Source: an uncultured Corynebacterium sp. (GTDB lineage: Bacteria; Actinomycetota; Actinomycetes; Mycobacteriales; Mycobacteriaceae). From it: 64,000 nt of DNA. A model generated the notes under the pieces. It did not search any database and had not been told where the DNA came from. It saw nothing but the letters and a program-made list of their open reading frames with translations. The stretch covers positions 1 to 64,000 of the forward strand of contig NZ_CAMIGN010000001.1 of NCBI RefSeq assembly GCF_946221935.1. The letters are read 5' to 3'. This document shows positions 24,693 through 33,472 of the stretch, in pieces. The translations under genes and the position numbers were made by a program. The first letter of the stretch is position 1. Every line of letters starts with the position of its first letter.

Positions 24693-24914
24693 ATTTATCA
24701 CTGTAAAGGGCTGGTGCGTATGTGGCCAATGAGGCTGCCCATTTTGTTATCGAAAGGTGAGAGGACGGTGATGTTGCAGCATTCAAAGGCCGATGCGCCG
24801 GCGTTAAAATCCATATGGAATTATCGCTTTCAAATCACCGACGCGCCGGAGCGCATTACACTCGGTGGGAAAGAACGTTCTCAACTTCACTGCTAGAGAG
24901 GCGAAGAATTAACC

Positions 24915-26084
24915 ATGGGCTTCAACCCTGATTTCGAACCATTCCGTCTACCGGACGAGTACATTGCTCTGCGCGAGGCTATCCGTGATCTCGCTGAGCA
25001 GCAGATTGCACCGTACGCCAAGGACGTAGACGAAGAGGAACGCTTCCCACAGGAAGCGCTGGATGCCCTGAACGCCGCTGGTTTCAACGCCATCCACGTA
25101 CCGGAGGAGTACGGCGGCCAGGGTGGCGACTCCCTCGCAGCCGTTATCGTCATCGAAGAAGTAGCTCGCGTTTGTGCGTCCTCCTCCCTGATCCCGGCCG
25201 TGAACAAGTTGGGAACCATGGGGCTGATCCTCCAGGGCTCTGAAGAGCTGAAGAAGGAGGTTTTGCCGGATATCGCTAACGGTGCAATGGCTTCTTACGC
25301 TCTTACGGAGCGCGAGGCTGGTTCTGACGCCGCAGCGATGAAGACCCGCGCTGTCCGCGAAGGTGACGAGTGGGTAATCAACGGCTCCAAGTGCTTTATC
25401 ACCAATGGTGGTAAGTCCACGTGGTACACCGTCATGGCTGTAACTGATCCGGAGGCTGGTGCACGCGGCATTTCTGCATTCATGGTGCACAAGGATGACC
25501 CGGGCTTCAGTGTTTCCGGTTACGAGCACAAGCTGGGCATTAAGGGGTCTCCAACGGCAGAACTACTGTTTGAGAACTGCCGCGTTCCAGCTTCCCGCAT
25601 GATCGGCGAGGAAGGTACCGGTTTCAAGACCGCCCTGCAGACCTTGGATCACACCCGTCCAACGATTGGTGCGCAGGCGCTGGGTATCGCACAGGGTGCG
25701 TTCGACCAGGCAGTGGCTTATGTGAAGGAGCGTAAGCAGTTCGGCAAGGCAATCGCCGACTTCCAGAACACCCAGTTCATGCTGGCAGACATGAAGATGA
25801 AGATTGACGCTGCCCGTCTGATGATTTACACCGCCGCCTCCAATGCCGAGCGCGGTGTAGCCGAGGACGGCGCCAAGCTGGGTCTCATGGCTGCAGGCTC
25901 CAAGGCTTTTGCCTCTGACGTTGCCATGCAAGTCACTGTCGACGCCGTTCAGCTGCTCGGTGGCTACGGCTTCACTCGCGACTTCCCGCTGGAGCGCATG
26001 ATGCGTGACGCGAAGATCACCCAGATCTACGAAGGCACCAACCAGATCTGCCGCATGGTGATGGGGCGCCAGATCCTGGGCTAG
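24915..26084 (+). CDS. Acyl-CoA dehydrogenase
   Basis: The 389-residue flavoenzyme shows the acyl-CoA dehydrogenase signatures: ALTEREAGSDAAAMKTRA near residues 131-148 (FAD/substrate site), GSKCFITNGG and, at the C terminus, QIYEGTNQICRMVMGRQIL, where the Glu of YEGT is the catalytic base of short- and branched-chain enzymes. The length is normal. It should oxidise acyl-CoA thioesters with an ETF acceptor. A purine-rich GAGAGGCGAAGAA precedes the ATG. Its stop shares CTAG with the convergent DUF402 gene. Confidence 0.95.
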   Translation: MGFNPDFEPFRLPDEYIALREAIRDLAEQQIAPYAKDVDEEERFPQEALDALNAAGFNAIHVPEEYGGQGGDSLAAVIVIEEVARVCASSSLIPAVNKLGTMGLILQGSEELKKEVLPDIANGAMASYALTEREAGSDAAAMKTRAVREGDEWVINGSKCFITNGGKSTWYTVMAVTDPEAGARGISAFMVHKDDPGFSVSGYEHKLGIKGSPTAELLFENCRVPASRMIGEEGTGFKTALQTLDHTRPTIGAQALGIAQGAFDQAVAYVKERKQFGKAIADFQNTQFMLADMKMKIDAARLMIYTAASNAERGVAEDGAKLGLMAAGSKAFASDVAMQVTVDAVQLLGGYGFTRDFPLERMMRDAKITQIYEGTNQICRMVMGRQILG

Positions 26085-26650
26085 GAACGCCGGCTCTCGT
26101 TCCAGTTCACACCCTGGGTCGCTAGCCAATCGGCCACGCAGCCGTGTTCGTGTAACCCATCAACCAAGCGCTGGGTGGAATCCAGTGCCCGACGTGCCTC
26201 TTCGGCGGAGATATAACCCGCTAGGAGTGCTTCCCCCAACTCGTCCAGGTCCAAGACCTGGACTTTTTCGTGCGCGGATGCCCCGGGGGTGTGCGTCACC
26301 ACATCGACGTAAAGGTCGCGGGTGTGCCAGATTGCTGGGGTGGTGGCGTCATTAATGTCAATAAAGGCGATGTCGATGTAGAGGTCCTGCGTCGGCTCGA
26401 TGCCGTCGAAGAAATGAAACTTGTTGAGGCGAATATCGAGATGGGGGACAAGCCACGACTCGAGGTAGTGGAATCGTGGGTGGCCGGGGGTGGGGCGGCG
26501 CATGTAGAGCACCGGGTGGGGTGTTGTCGTGGAAGATTGCGCGGTAGATAGCTCGTAGGCATCGACGGAACGTTCGTATCCCTTTGGGTCGATGTTGATC
26601 CTGCGGGCGATGTCGAAGGTCTCTTGCTTAACTTTGTGTAGATCAGCCAT
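26081..26650 (-). CDS. DUF402 family protein
   Basis: The 189-residue product (MADLHKVKQETFDIARRIN) carries the DUF402 core, with LYIDIAFIDINDATTP and RDLYVDVVTH strands, followed by ALLAGYISAEEARRALD. This fold occurs in nucleoside-phosphate phosphatases and in the FAU-1 RNA-binding proteins. Substrate unknown. A longer frame of 19 codons overlaps the terminator of the upstream gene and is unlikely to be used. Confidence 0.85.
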   Translation of the reverse strand: MADLHKVKQETFDIARRINIDPKGYERSVDAYELSTAQSSTTTPHPVLYMRRPTPGHPRFHYLESWLVPHLDIRLNKFHFFDGIEPTQDLYIDIAFIDINDATTPAIWHTRDLYVDVVTHTPGASAHEKVQVLDLDELGEALLAGYISAEEARRALDSTQRLVDGLHEHGCVADWLATQGVNWNESRRS

Positions 26651-26679
26651 GGCTTTGAAAAGGGCGTTGTGGGGATATG

Positions 26680-26704
26680 AAAAAAGCCGCGCGGAGGGCG
26701 CGGC
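26680..26704 (-). terminator. Rho-independent terminator of the secreted-protein gene
   Basis: On the minus strand GCCGCGC-CCTCC-GCGCGGC is followed by six T residues, a perfect seven-base stem and five-base loop. It lies 40 bases after the secreted-protein stop and before the DUF402 ATG. Confidence 0.85.
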
Positions 26705-26743
26705 CATAAGGGGTGGGAACCCAGATTGTCTAGGTCGAAGCTC

Positions 26744-27430
26744 TTAGACGTGCAGCAGCGCTGCGGTCGGCAGGAAGTTACAGTTGGAGTTGCCGGACTC
26801 CTTCTCGTGGGTGGTTACGCCACCTTCCAGTAGGGCGATGACGGTACCGCGACCGGTCTTGGCAACACCGTTGACGGTGGCCGGGCCCTTCGGGTTGATA
26901 CCGGTGTAGCGCAGTGGGGTGCGGCCCATCTTGCCCGTGTTGATGTTGATCCAGTGGACGTTCATAGCAGCAGTCTGCTTCTTTGCCACGGTACCGGTGC
27001 CCATAGCGGTGAAGACGAAGTTGACCTCACCGGCGCCGATGCCCGGGAGTGGAAGCTTGGCGGGGCCGGGAACGCCCATGGCGGTGCCGACGGCCTTGTT
27101 CTTACCGCCGATGCACTTGCCCGAAACGGTCGGCCAGCCGAACTGAGTAAACGCAGGAGCGTTCTTTGGGACGTCAACGCCCGGCTTGCCGTCACCGCGG
27201 AAGAAGCCGACCAGCTTCTTGAGGGAAGCCTTCACATTCGGTGGCAGCTGTGGGTTGTTGGCGAAAGCCTCGATTTGATTCAGGACGTGGGGCGCGGGGC
27301 GGCCCAGGTGATCGATGGAGCCCTGTACCTGGGCGCCAGCGGTTGCGGGAGCCACCACGGTCGGGACTGCCAGTGCGCAGGCAGTGGTCAGTGCAGCAGC
27401 GGCACGGGTCAAGCGTCGAGAGAAAGCCAC
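26744..27430 (-). CDS. Secreted conserved protein of mycolata
   Basis: The 228-residue product has a Sec signal peptide (MAFSRRLTRAAAALTTACALAVPTVVAPATAGAQ, cleavage after AGA/Q near residue 33). The mature protein of about 195 residues is rich in Gly, Pro and Lys and contains FGWPTVSGKCIGG and a final Cys in SNCNFLPTAALL. The two Cys may pair. It matches the Rv1157c-type secreted proteins that lie near typA in mycobacteria, judged by position and composition. Function unknown. It ends at a strong terminator and is divergent from typA; the intergenic region holds repeated GTAAC boxes. Confidence 0.8.
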   Translation of the reverse strand: MAFSRRLTRAAAALTTACALAVPTVVAPATAGAQVQGSIDHLGRPAPHVLNQIEAFANNPQLPPNVKASLKKLVGFFRGDGKPGVDVPKNAPAFTQFGWPTVSGKCIGGKNKAVGTAMGVPGPAKLPLPGIGAGEVNFVFTAMGTGTVAKKQTAAMNVHWININTGKMGRTPLRYTGINPKGPATVNGVAKTGRGTVIALLEGGVTTHEKESGNSNCNFLPTAALLHV

Positions 27431-27744
27431 GGTGAACCTTTCGGGGTCTAAATCTGTTGTGTCTAGTGCGGTTTAGACAGGGATGCCAACAACAATAGTC
27501 ACACGAGTAACATTTGTCACGTGAGTAACATGGGTAACTAATGGTGGGGGCCAGTAGAAACCTTTTGTAAACAATAGCACCGCCCAAGGGGCATTTCTCG
27601 CGGTTTTGGGAAAAACTTCTTTGCGTCCTATGCGTTATTCTAGGAAGCCAAAGGAGTAGGCTGTGAAGGGTTCCCCTGGCCCCTGTCTCAGGAGCGCCTA
27701 CTTCGCACATCAAACCTGACCCCAAAAAAGGAAAGTTCGGATCT
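27431..27744. other. Divergent regulatory region between the secreted-protein gene and typA
   Basis: About 310 bases without a gene. It holds the direct repeats at 27498-27530, an extra GTAAC at 27533-27537, a TATTCT-like hexamer near 27635 and the ribosome binding site AAAAAAGGAAAG (27724-27735) of typA. Two promoters facing away from each other are expected. Confidence 0.5.
27498..27537. promoter_or_regulatory. Direct repeats of GTAAC boxes, possible MtrA site
   Basis: GTCACACGAGTAACA (27498-27512) and GTCACGTGAGTAACA (27516-27530) repeat with an 18-base period, and a third GTAAC follows at 27533-27537. GTAAC direct repeats are the half-sites described for the MtrA regulator of mycolata cell-envelope genes. 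The secreted cell-wall-type protein nearby would be a fitting target. Confidence 0.45.
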
Positions 27745-29661
27745 GTGTCTTTGACTGAATTCCGTAATGTCGCCATCGTCGCGCACGTCGACCACGGCAA
27801 AACCACACTCGTGGACGCAATGCTGCACCAGTCCGGTGCCTTCTCTTCGCACGGCGAAGTGGAAGAGCGCGTGATGGACTCTGGCGACCTGGAAAAGGAA
27901 AAGGGCATTACGATCCTGGCGAAGAACACCGCCATTCACCGCAAGGGGCTAGGTAAAGACGGCAGCGACCTGATCATTAACGTGATCGACACCCCCGGCC
28001 ACGCCGATTTCGGCGGTGAAGTCGAGCGCGCCCTGTCCATGGTCGACGGTGTGGTTTTGCTTGTTGACGCCTCTGAGGGTCCGCTTCCGCAGACCCGTTT
28101 CGTGCTGGGCAAGGCTCTGGCCGCAAAAATGCCGGTGATTATCTGTGTGAACAAGACCGACCGCCCGGATGCTCGTATCGATGAGGTCGTTGAGGAATCC
28201 CAGGATCTGCTCCTGGAACTGGCGTCCACTCTGGAGGACGAGGAAGCGGCAGAAGCTGCGGAACAGCTATTGGACCTGCCGGTTCTATACACCTCCGGTC
28301 GCGAGGGCAAGGCCTCTACCGAAAACCCTGGCAACGGCAACGTTCCGGACTCCGAGGATCTGCAGCCGCTATTCGACGTTCTCTACGATGTTTTGCCAGA
28401 GCCGTCCGCTGACGTTGACGGCCCACTGCAGGCACACGTTACTAACCTGGACTCCTCTTCCTTCCTCGGACGCATTGGCCTGGTTCGAATCCACTCGGGC
28501 CGCTTGCGCAAGGGGCAGCAGGTTGCCTGGATCCACTACGATGAGGATGGCAATGAGCACGTCAAGACTGCCAAGGTTGCAGAGCTGCTGCGCACGGAGG
28601 GCGTGACGCGCGTACCGGCTGAAGAGATGATCGCCGGCGACATTGCCGCTATCTCCGGTATCGAGGACATCATGATCGGCGATACGCTCGCCGACCCGGA
28701 GAACCCAGTCGCCCTGCCGCGCATTACCGTTGACGAGCCCGCGATCTCCATGACGATCGGTGTGAACACTTCCCCGATGGCAGGCCGTGGCGGTGGCGAC
28801 AAGCTAACCGCCCGTATGGTTAAGGCTCGCCTGGATCAGGAGCTGATCGGTAACGTTTCTCTGCGCGTCTTGCCCACGGAGCGTCCGGATGCCTGGGAGG
28901 TACAGGGGCGTGGCGAGATGGCCTTGTCCGTGCTCGTGGAGACCATGCGTCGCGAAGGTTTCGAGCTGACCGTCGGTAAGCCGCAGGTGGTTACCCGCAC
29001 CATCGACGGCACCGTACACGAGCCTTTCGAGAATCTGGTCATCGACGTTCCCGAAGAGCACCTGGGTGCTGTCACCCAGCTGTTGGCCGCCCGTAAGGGT
29101 CGCATGGAGTCGATGGACAATACCGGCACCGGCTGGGTTCGCATGAAGTTCGTTGTTCCAGCCCGCGGCCTGATTGGTTTCCGTACCGTATTCATGACCG
29201 AAACTCGCGGCACCGGTATCGCCAACAGCTACTCCGCTGGTTACGAGCCATGGGCAGGCGAAATCAAGGGACGCGCCTCCGGCTCCTTGGTTGCCGACCG
29301 CTCCGGCCAGATCACCGCCTACGCGCTGATCCAGCTGGCCGACCGCGGTACCTTCTTCGTCGAACCGGGCGCGGAAGCCTATGAGGGCATGGTCGTCGGC
29401 GCGAATAACCGCGACGAGGACATGGATATCAACATCACCAAGGAAAAGAAGCTGACGAACATGCGTTCGGCGACAGCTGACGCAACGGTGACCTTGGCAA
29501 AGGCTCGTACTCTGACTCTGGAAGAGGCCATGGAGTTCTGTGGTTTCGACGAGTGCGTCGAGGTCACCCCGGAGGTCGTTCGCGTGCGTAAGGTAATCCT
29601 CAACGCGACCGAGCGCGCCCGCGCCCGTTCCCGCGAAAAGCAGCGCAACAACAACTCCTAA
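27745..29661 (+). CDS. typA: Translational GTPase TypA/BipA
   Basis: The 638-residue GTPase has G1 AHVDHGKT (residues 13-20), G3 DTPGH (82-86) and G4 NKTD (136-139). EF-Tu domain II, EF-G-like domains III and V, and the BipA-specific C terminus ending ERARARSREKQ follow. It binds ribosomes and helps 50S assembly and growth under stress. The GTG start is preceded at about ten bases by AAAAAAGGAAAG. It heads a same-strand series running through lpqW, mshB and the membrane-protein gene. Length and motifs are standard. Confidence 0.97.
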   Translation: MSLTEFRNVAIVAHVDHGKTTLVDAMLHQSGAFSSHGEVEERVMDSGDLEKEKGITILAKNTAIHRKGLGKDGSDLIINVIDTPGHADFGGEVERALSMVDGVVLLVDASEGPLPQTRFVLGKALAAKMPVIICVNKTDRPDARIDEVVEESQDLLLELASTLEDEEAAEAAEQLLDLPVLYTSGREGKASTENPGNGNVPDSEDLQPLFDVLYDVLPEPSADVDGPLQAHVTNLDSSSFLGRIGLVRIHSGRLRKGQQVAWIHYDEDGNEHVKTAKVAELLRTEGVTRVPAEEMIAGDIAAISGIEDIMIGDTLADPENPVALPRITVDEPAISMTIGVNTSPMAGRGGGDKLTARMVKARLDQELIGNVSLRVLPTERPDAWEVQGRGEMALSVLVETMRREGFELTVGKPQVVTRTIDGTVHEPFENLVIDVPEEHLGAVTQLLAARKGRMESMDNTGTGWVRMKFVVPARGLIGFRTVFMTETRGTGIANSYSAGYEPWAGEIKGRASGSLVADRSGQITAYALIQLADRGTFFVEPGAEAYEGMVVGANNRDEDMDINITKEKKLTNMRSATADATVTLAKARTLTLEEAMEFCGFDECVEVTPEVVRVRKVILNATERARARSREKQRNNNS

Positions 29662-29669
29662 TCAGGCTC

Positions 29670-31514
29670 TTGTACTCGCTCTTTTCCTCTTTCTCTTCGT
29701 CCTCCTCCTCGTCTTTTACATCGAGGGGGAGTCGTCGCGCTGCGTCGCTTCGACGAGGTATGTGGGGTGTGACGCCCACTGTTGCAACCACGCTAACTTC
29801 CGCGACCCTCGCACTGTCGCTGGTAGCCTGCCAAGCTAATCCCGGCGAGGCGCCGACGGTTGATGATCCATCGTCGTCGACCAAGACTCAGCAGCCCCAG
29901 CCGGTGGATGAAAGCCTGCGCGAGATTGCGGTTGGAGTGGACCGCTTCACTAGCAACCTCAACCCGCATCTGGTTGGGAACCGGAACCCGGTGGTTGCCG
30001 CGGTGGCGGATCTAACCCTGCCTAGCGTGTACACCTTTGGATCGCTGGGGGAGAATCTCAACAATGATTTGATTCGCGAGATTACTCCGAACGATGAATC
30101 GCACCCCAGAGAGGTCACCTACACCCTCCAGCCAGAGGCGCAGTGGTCAGATGGCACGCCAATCACGGTTTCTGACTTCCAATACCTCCACGAGGCGATC
30201 ATGGATGAACCTCTTGCAGAGGCGAAGGGCTTATACCAGCACGTCACTTCCATCGAGCCGGGGAAAAAAGAAAAGAGCTTCAAGGTCACTTTTGATCAAC
30301 CGTTGACCGCTTGGAAGCGACTCTTTACTTATCTTCTCCCGAGCCATATCTACCGCGCGGAGGGGCGCAGTTTCGCCACAATGATGGGCGGAGGCTCCGT
30401 CGCGTCGGCGGGGCAGTACTCTGTGAAATCCGTGGATGAAGGACGCGGCCTGCTGGAGCTGCAACGGAATGACCGCTACTGGGGCGCGAAGGCGGCGAAG
30501 ACTGACATCATTCGTTTCACTGCGGTTCCGGACGAATCGACGGGTGTGCAGATGATGCGCACCCAGCAGTTGCAGTTGTACATGGCGCACAAGTCGGCGA
30601 CGACTGAACTTGCCTTGGACCAGCTTCCCTTCACGCGAGTTCGTAATACGTCCCGTGGAGTGCAGCTAAACCTGCAGCTCAATCAAACCAGTCCGATCTT
30701 TTCCGACCGAGAAACCCGACGTCGAGTGTTGGGGGCTATAAAGCCAGAGAAGATCGCTCAGATCATTTCAGGCGATCCGGAGATTGAGGCTCCGCCGTGG
30801 AATGTCGCCCCAAAGACTTCAGATAAACAACCGCCGAACGTGGTTTCTGATGAGCGTCCCAACGGCATCGTTATCGGTGCGGTTACCGACGACCAGGTGG
30901 CTGTGGATTCCGCCCGTTCGGTGGTGGATCAACTGCTGCACCTGGGGATCCCCGCTACCGTGCGCACTGCAAAGGCAGCAGAAACACTGGGATCCGAGGT
31001 GGAGAACGGAACAGTCGATGGTGTGGTGACATGGCAGCGCAGCCCCCAGGCCGTATCCGACTATCTGGTGCAATACGGTTGTATTAAGCCATTAGACCAG
31101 GATGATTCCAGCACACCGCCCAGCGACACCGGCGCATCAGACCCAGCTGAACGTGAAGAGGGTGGCAGCGAGGGGGCGTCGTCTCCACAAAGAGCCACAG
31201 GCGGCAACCTGAGTGGTACCTGCGATCGTGACCTGCAAGAACGCCTTGTAAAGCTGAGCGAGGGGCGAAGTGATCTGTCGCAGGAACGCAGCCACCTGGA
31301 CGATCGGATTGCCGAGATGTCGACTGTGCTCCCGATTATGTCTGACCGCTTTACGGTAGTGGCTTCCGATCGGCTCGAAGGACCGACAGCAGGGCTAGAG
31401 GATTGGCCTTTAGACGACAGCAGCTCACTGCTAATCTCGGCCCCGCAATGGACCTTAAAGCCCATCGAGGAAGTCAATCGCAACGCCGCCGAAAATGCCC
31501 TTGAGGAGAATTAG
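29670..31514 (+). CDS. lpqW: LpqW-like lipoprotein, solute-binding family 5
   Basis: The product of up to 614 residues has a lipobox LSLVAC and a family-5 solute-binding (DppA/OppA-like) fold: NLNPHLVGNRNPVV, the VTYTLQPEAQWSDGTPITVSDFQY signature and an extended C-terminal lobe. In mycobacteria LpqW, in the same gene order after typA, is not a permease component but tunes lipomannan/LAM synthesis. No ABC permease lies nearby, consistent with that role. The start is uncertain: the TTG at 29670 has no ribosome binding site, and the ATG at 29760 gives a short signal of about 25 residues. The basic SRGSRRAASLRRG region favours the longer form. An acidic, Ser/Pro-rich loop interrupts the C-terminal lobe near residues 475-520. 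Confidence 0.85.
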   Translation: MYSLFSSFSSSSSSSFTSRGSRRAASLRRGMWGVTPTVATTLTSATLALSLVACQANPGEAPTVDDPSSSTKTQQPQPVDESLREIAVGVDRFTSNLNPHLVGNRNPVVAAVADLTLPSVYTFGSLGENLNNDLIREITPNDESHPREVTYTLQPEAQWSDGTPITVSDFQYLHEAIMDEPLAEAKGLYQHVTSIEPGKKEKSFKVTFDQPLTAWKRLFTYLLPSHIYRAEGRSFATMMGGGSVASAGQYSVKSVDEGRGLLELQRNDRYWGAKAAKTDIIRFTAVPDESTGVQMMRTQQLQLYMAHKSATTELALDQLPFTRVRNTSRGVQLNLQLNQTSPIFSDRETRRRVLGAIKPEKIAQIISGDPEIEAPPWNVAPKTSDKQPPNVVSDERPNGIVIGAVTDDQVAVDSARSVVDQLLHLGIPATVRTAKAAETLGSEVENGTVDGVVTWQRSPQAVSDYLVQYGCIKPLDQDDSSTPPSDTGASDPAEREEGGSEGASSPQRATGGNLSGTCDRDLQERLVKLSEGRSDLSQERSHLDDRIAEMSTVLPIMSDRFTVVASDRLEGPTAGLEDWPLDDSSSLLISAPQWTLKPIEEVNRNAAENALEEN

Positions 31515-31517
31515 CTC

Positions 31518-32528
31518 GTGACTCGTACTCCCGCATCCACGCAGAAAATCACCGTGATGGCGGTACACGCACACCCCGACGACGAAACTCTGTGGACGGG
31601 GCTGGCGCTGGCGAAGGCACGGCGGCTTGGACATGATGTGGCCGTCGTGACCTGTACCCTCGGCGAAGAAGGTGAGGTGATTGGGGAGAAGTACCAAGCC
31701 CTCGTCGACGCCCAGCAGAATGAAAACGGAACGGGAATGCTCGGAGGCTACCGCATCGCTGAGCTGCAGCGTGCCTTGACCGCGTTGGGGATTGAGCATG
31801 GCCCGAACCTTCTGGGTGGATGCGGAGCATGGCGAGATTCCGGAATGGAAGGCAGCGAGTCGATTCGGCGCCCGCGGGCGTTCGCACGTGTGCCGGAGGG
31901 CGCAAGCTCACCTTCCGATGCGGCCTTCGAAGCCCAGGTGGAACAGCTGATCGAGCAGATTCAGCACATTCGCCCCAACGTGATTTTGACCTACGCCGCC
32001 GATGGCGGATACGGCCACCCCGACCACAAGCGAGCACACCAGATTGTGCACGCAGCGGTACAACGGATGAGCCAAAACTCGAGCGACTGTGTTCCGAACC
32101 AGGTTCTCTGGTGTGTCACAGAAGAAGAGAAGTTCGCGGAGGGAATGCAGGGCCTAGAGGGTGACCCGGCGATAGTACCGGAGGGATGGCGGCTCCCCAC
32201 AGCGGGGGAGATCGCCTCCGTTCCCTCTTCAAAGGTCAATCTGGTGGTACACGGCACTCCAGCAGACGTCGCCAGCAAGCAGGCCGCCATGCGCGCACAC
32301 GCCACCCAGATTTGGGTAGCTGATGGCACGTCCTCAGATGTTAATGACCAGACGCGGACCTCGAACCCACCGGCCGCTACAGCCGCCACTCTGTTCTGCC
32401 TGTCCAACCTTATTGCGCAGCCACTGCTCGATAGCGAGAGCTATCGCGTGGGCTGGACGCGCCCCGGCACGCCAACGGATTTCTTCGCACAAGCACTAGG
32501 CGAAGAGGTCACTGCGGATGGACAGTAG
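31518..32528 (+). CDS. mshB: GlcNAc-Ins deacetylase of mycothiol synthesis
   Basis: The 336-residue zinc hydrolase has the LmbE motif AHPDDE (18-23) and the third ligand region GHPDH (166-170). It removes acetate from N-acetylglucosaminyl-inositol, the second dedicated step in mycothiol synthesis. The GTG start has GAGGAGAA nine bases before it and lies four bases after the lpqW stop, so the two are cotranscribed. The length is slightly above the mycobacterial enzyme. Its presence supports assignment to a mycothiol-making actinobacterium. Confidence 0.95.
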   Translation: MTRTPASTQKITVMAVHAHPDDETLWTGLALAKARRLGHDVAVVTCTLGEEGEVIGEKYQALVDAQQNENGTGMLGGYRIAELQRALTALGIEHGPNLLGGCGAWRDSGMEGSESIRRPRAFARVPEGASSPSDAAFEAQVEQLIEQIQHIRPNVILTYAADGGYGHPDHKRAHQIVHAAVQRMSQNSSDCVPNQVLWCVTEEEKFAEGMQGLEGDPAIVPEGWRLPTAGEIASVPSSKVNLVVHGTPADVASKQAAMRAHATQIWVADGTSSDVNDQTRTSNPPAATAATLFCLSNLIAQPLLDSESYRVGWTRPGTPTDFFAQALGEEVTADGQ

Positions 32529-32539
32529 GATAGATCGAC

Positions 32540-33010
32540 GTGAACGCTAAGAAAAGCACGACCTCAAGCCTGAAAGACGAGCCGAACTGGGGCCACCCCA
32601 CTAAAGCCCAAGCACGTCAGGATACAACGCGTGCCGAGCGTATCTCCGGAATAGTATGGCTCTCCATTGGCGCCCTGTTTGGGCTGTTCATCAGCGTTCT
32701 CTACATCGGTTCGCGCATTACGGTGGGGGACATGCTGGTGCCGTTGCCGTGGACGATCTTGTTTGCGTTGTTCTTCAACCGTGCGGTGACGAAGACCGCC
32801 CTTTTGTGGACGGATAACAAACTGATCGCCGGGATTCCCGCGCTTGTCTGGCTAGCCGGTTACCTGCTGGCGGTCATGTGGCCGGAGCTGCCTTTCGGCG
32901 AGGCGACGTTAATGCCACAGACCGTGTGGTCTATGCTGCTGCTTGTAGTCGGTATGGCAGCGGCTGCATGGCCGCTTCGCCCTCAGTTTTCTCTGGAACC
33001 GCTGAAGTGA
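32540..33010 (+). CDS. Small membrane protein downstream of mshB
   Basis: The 156-residue product has a hydrophilic 35-residue N terminus and four membrane segments: near residues 38-60, 63-82, 95-117 and 128-148. It matches the position and topology of the conserved membrane protein next to mshB in mycobacteria (Rv1171). No function is known. The GTG start lies 11 bases after the mshB stop, in the same operon. Confidence 0.8.
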   Translation: MNAKKSTTSSLKDEPNWGHPTKAQARQDTTRAERISGIVWLSIGALFGLFISVLYIGSRITVGDMLVPLPWTILFALFFNRAVTKTALLWTDNKLIAGIPALVWLAGYLLAVMWPELPFGEATLMPQTVWSMLLLVVGMAAAAWPLRPQFSLEPLK

Positions 33011-33080
33011 CAGAATAGAAGCCTAAAAGAGCTCTTGTGAGAGTATGACGAACTTTCCAGAAAGGGTAGGTAATTAGACG

Positions 33081-33398
33081 ATGACCTACACGATCGCGCA
33101 GCCCTGTGTAGACGTGATGGATCGCGCTTGCGTAGAAGAGTGCCCCGTTGACTGCATCTACGAGGGCAAGCGTTCCCTGTACATTCACCCCGACGAGTGC
33201 GTCGACTGTGGCGCCTGCGAGCCGGTGTGCCCGGTTGAAGCCATCTTCTACGAAGACGATGTGCCAGACGAGTGGGAAGAGTACAACGATGCGAACGCCG
33301 CGTTCTTCGACGATCTGGGTTCCCCAGGCGGTGCCGCCAAGCTGGGGCCGCAGGACTTCGACGCGGAGCTGATCGCCGCTTTGCCGCCGCAGGCTTAG
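33081..33398 (+). CDS. fdxC: 7Fe ferredoxin
   Basis: The 105-residue protein has eight Cys in the N-terminal half: Cys9, Cys17, Cys21, Cys25, Cys40, Cys43, Cys46 and Cys50. The spacing is that of 7Fe ferredoxins: Cys9/17/50 for the 3Fe-4S cluster and Cys21/40/43/46 for the 4Fe-4S cluster. It is a soluble electron carrier. AAAGGGTAGG lies about ten bases before the ATG. It precedes dapC, as in mycobacteria. Confidence 0.95.
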   Translation: MTYTIAQPCVDVMDRACVEECPVDCIYEGKRSLYIHPDECVDCGACEPVCPVEAIFYEDDVPDEWEEYNDANAAFFDDLGSPGGAAKLGPQDFDAELIAALPPQA

Positions 33399-33458
33399 GC
33401 TTTTTCTTTGTGACGCCCACATTTCCACCGGGTAGCGCCGGGCGTAAGAGACATGCGG

Positions 33459-33464
33459 TATAGA
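33459..33464 (+). promoter_or_regulatory. -10 element of dapC
   Basis: TATAGA ends eight bases before the dapC ATG at 33473. There is no ribosome binding site between them, so a leaderless mRNA is likely. Confidence 0.5.
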
Positions 33465-33472
33465 GTACAAGC

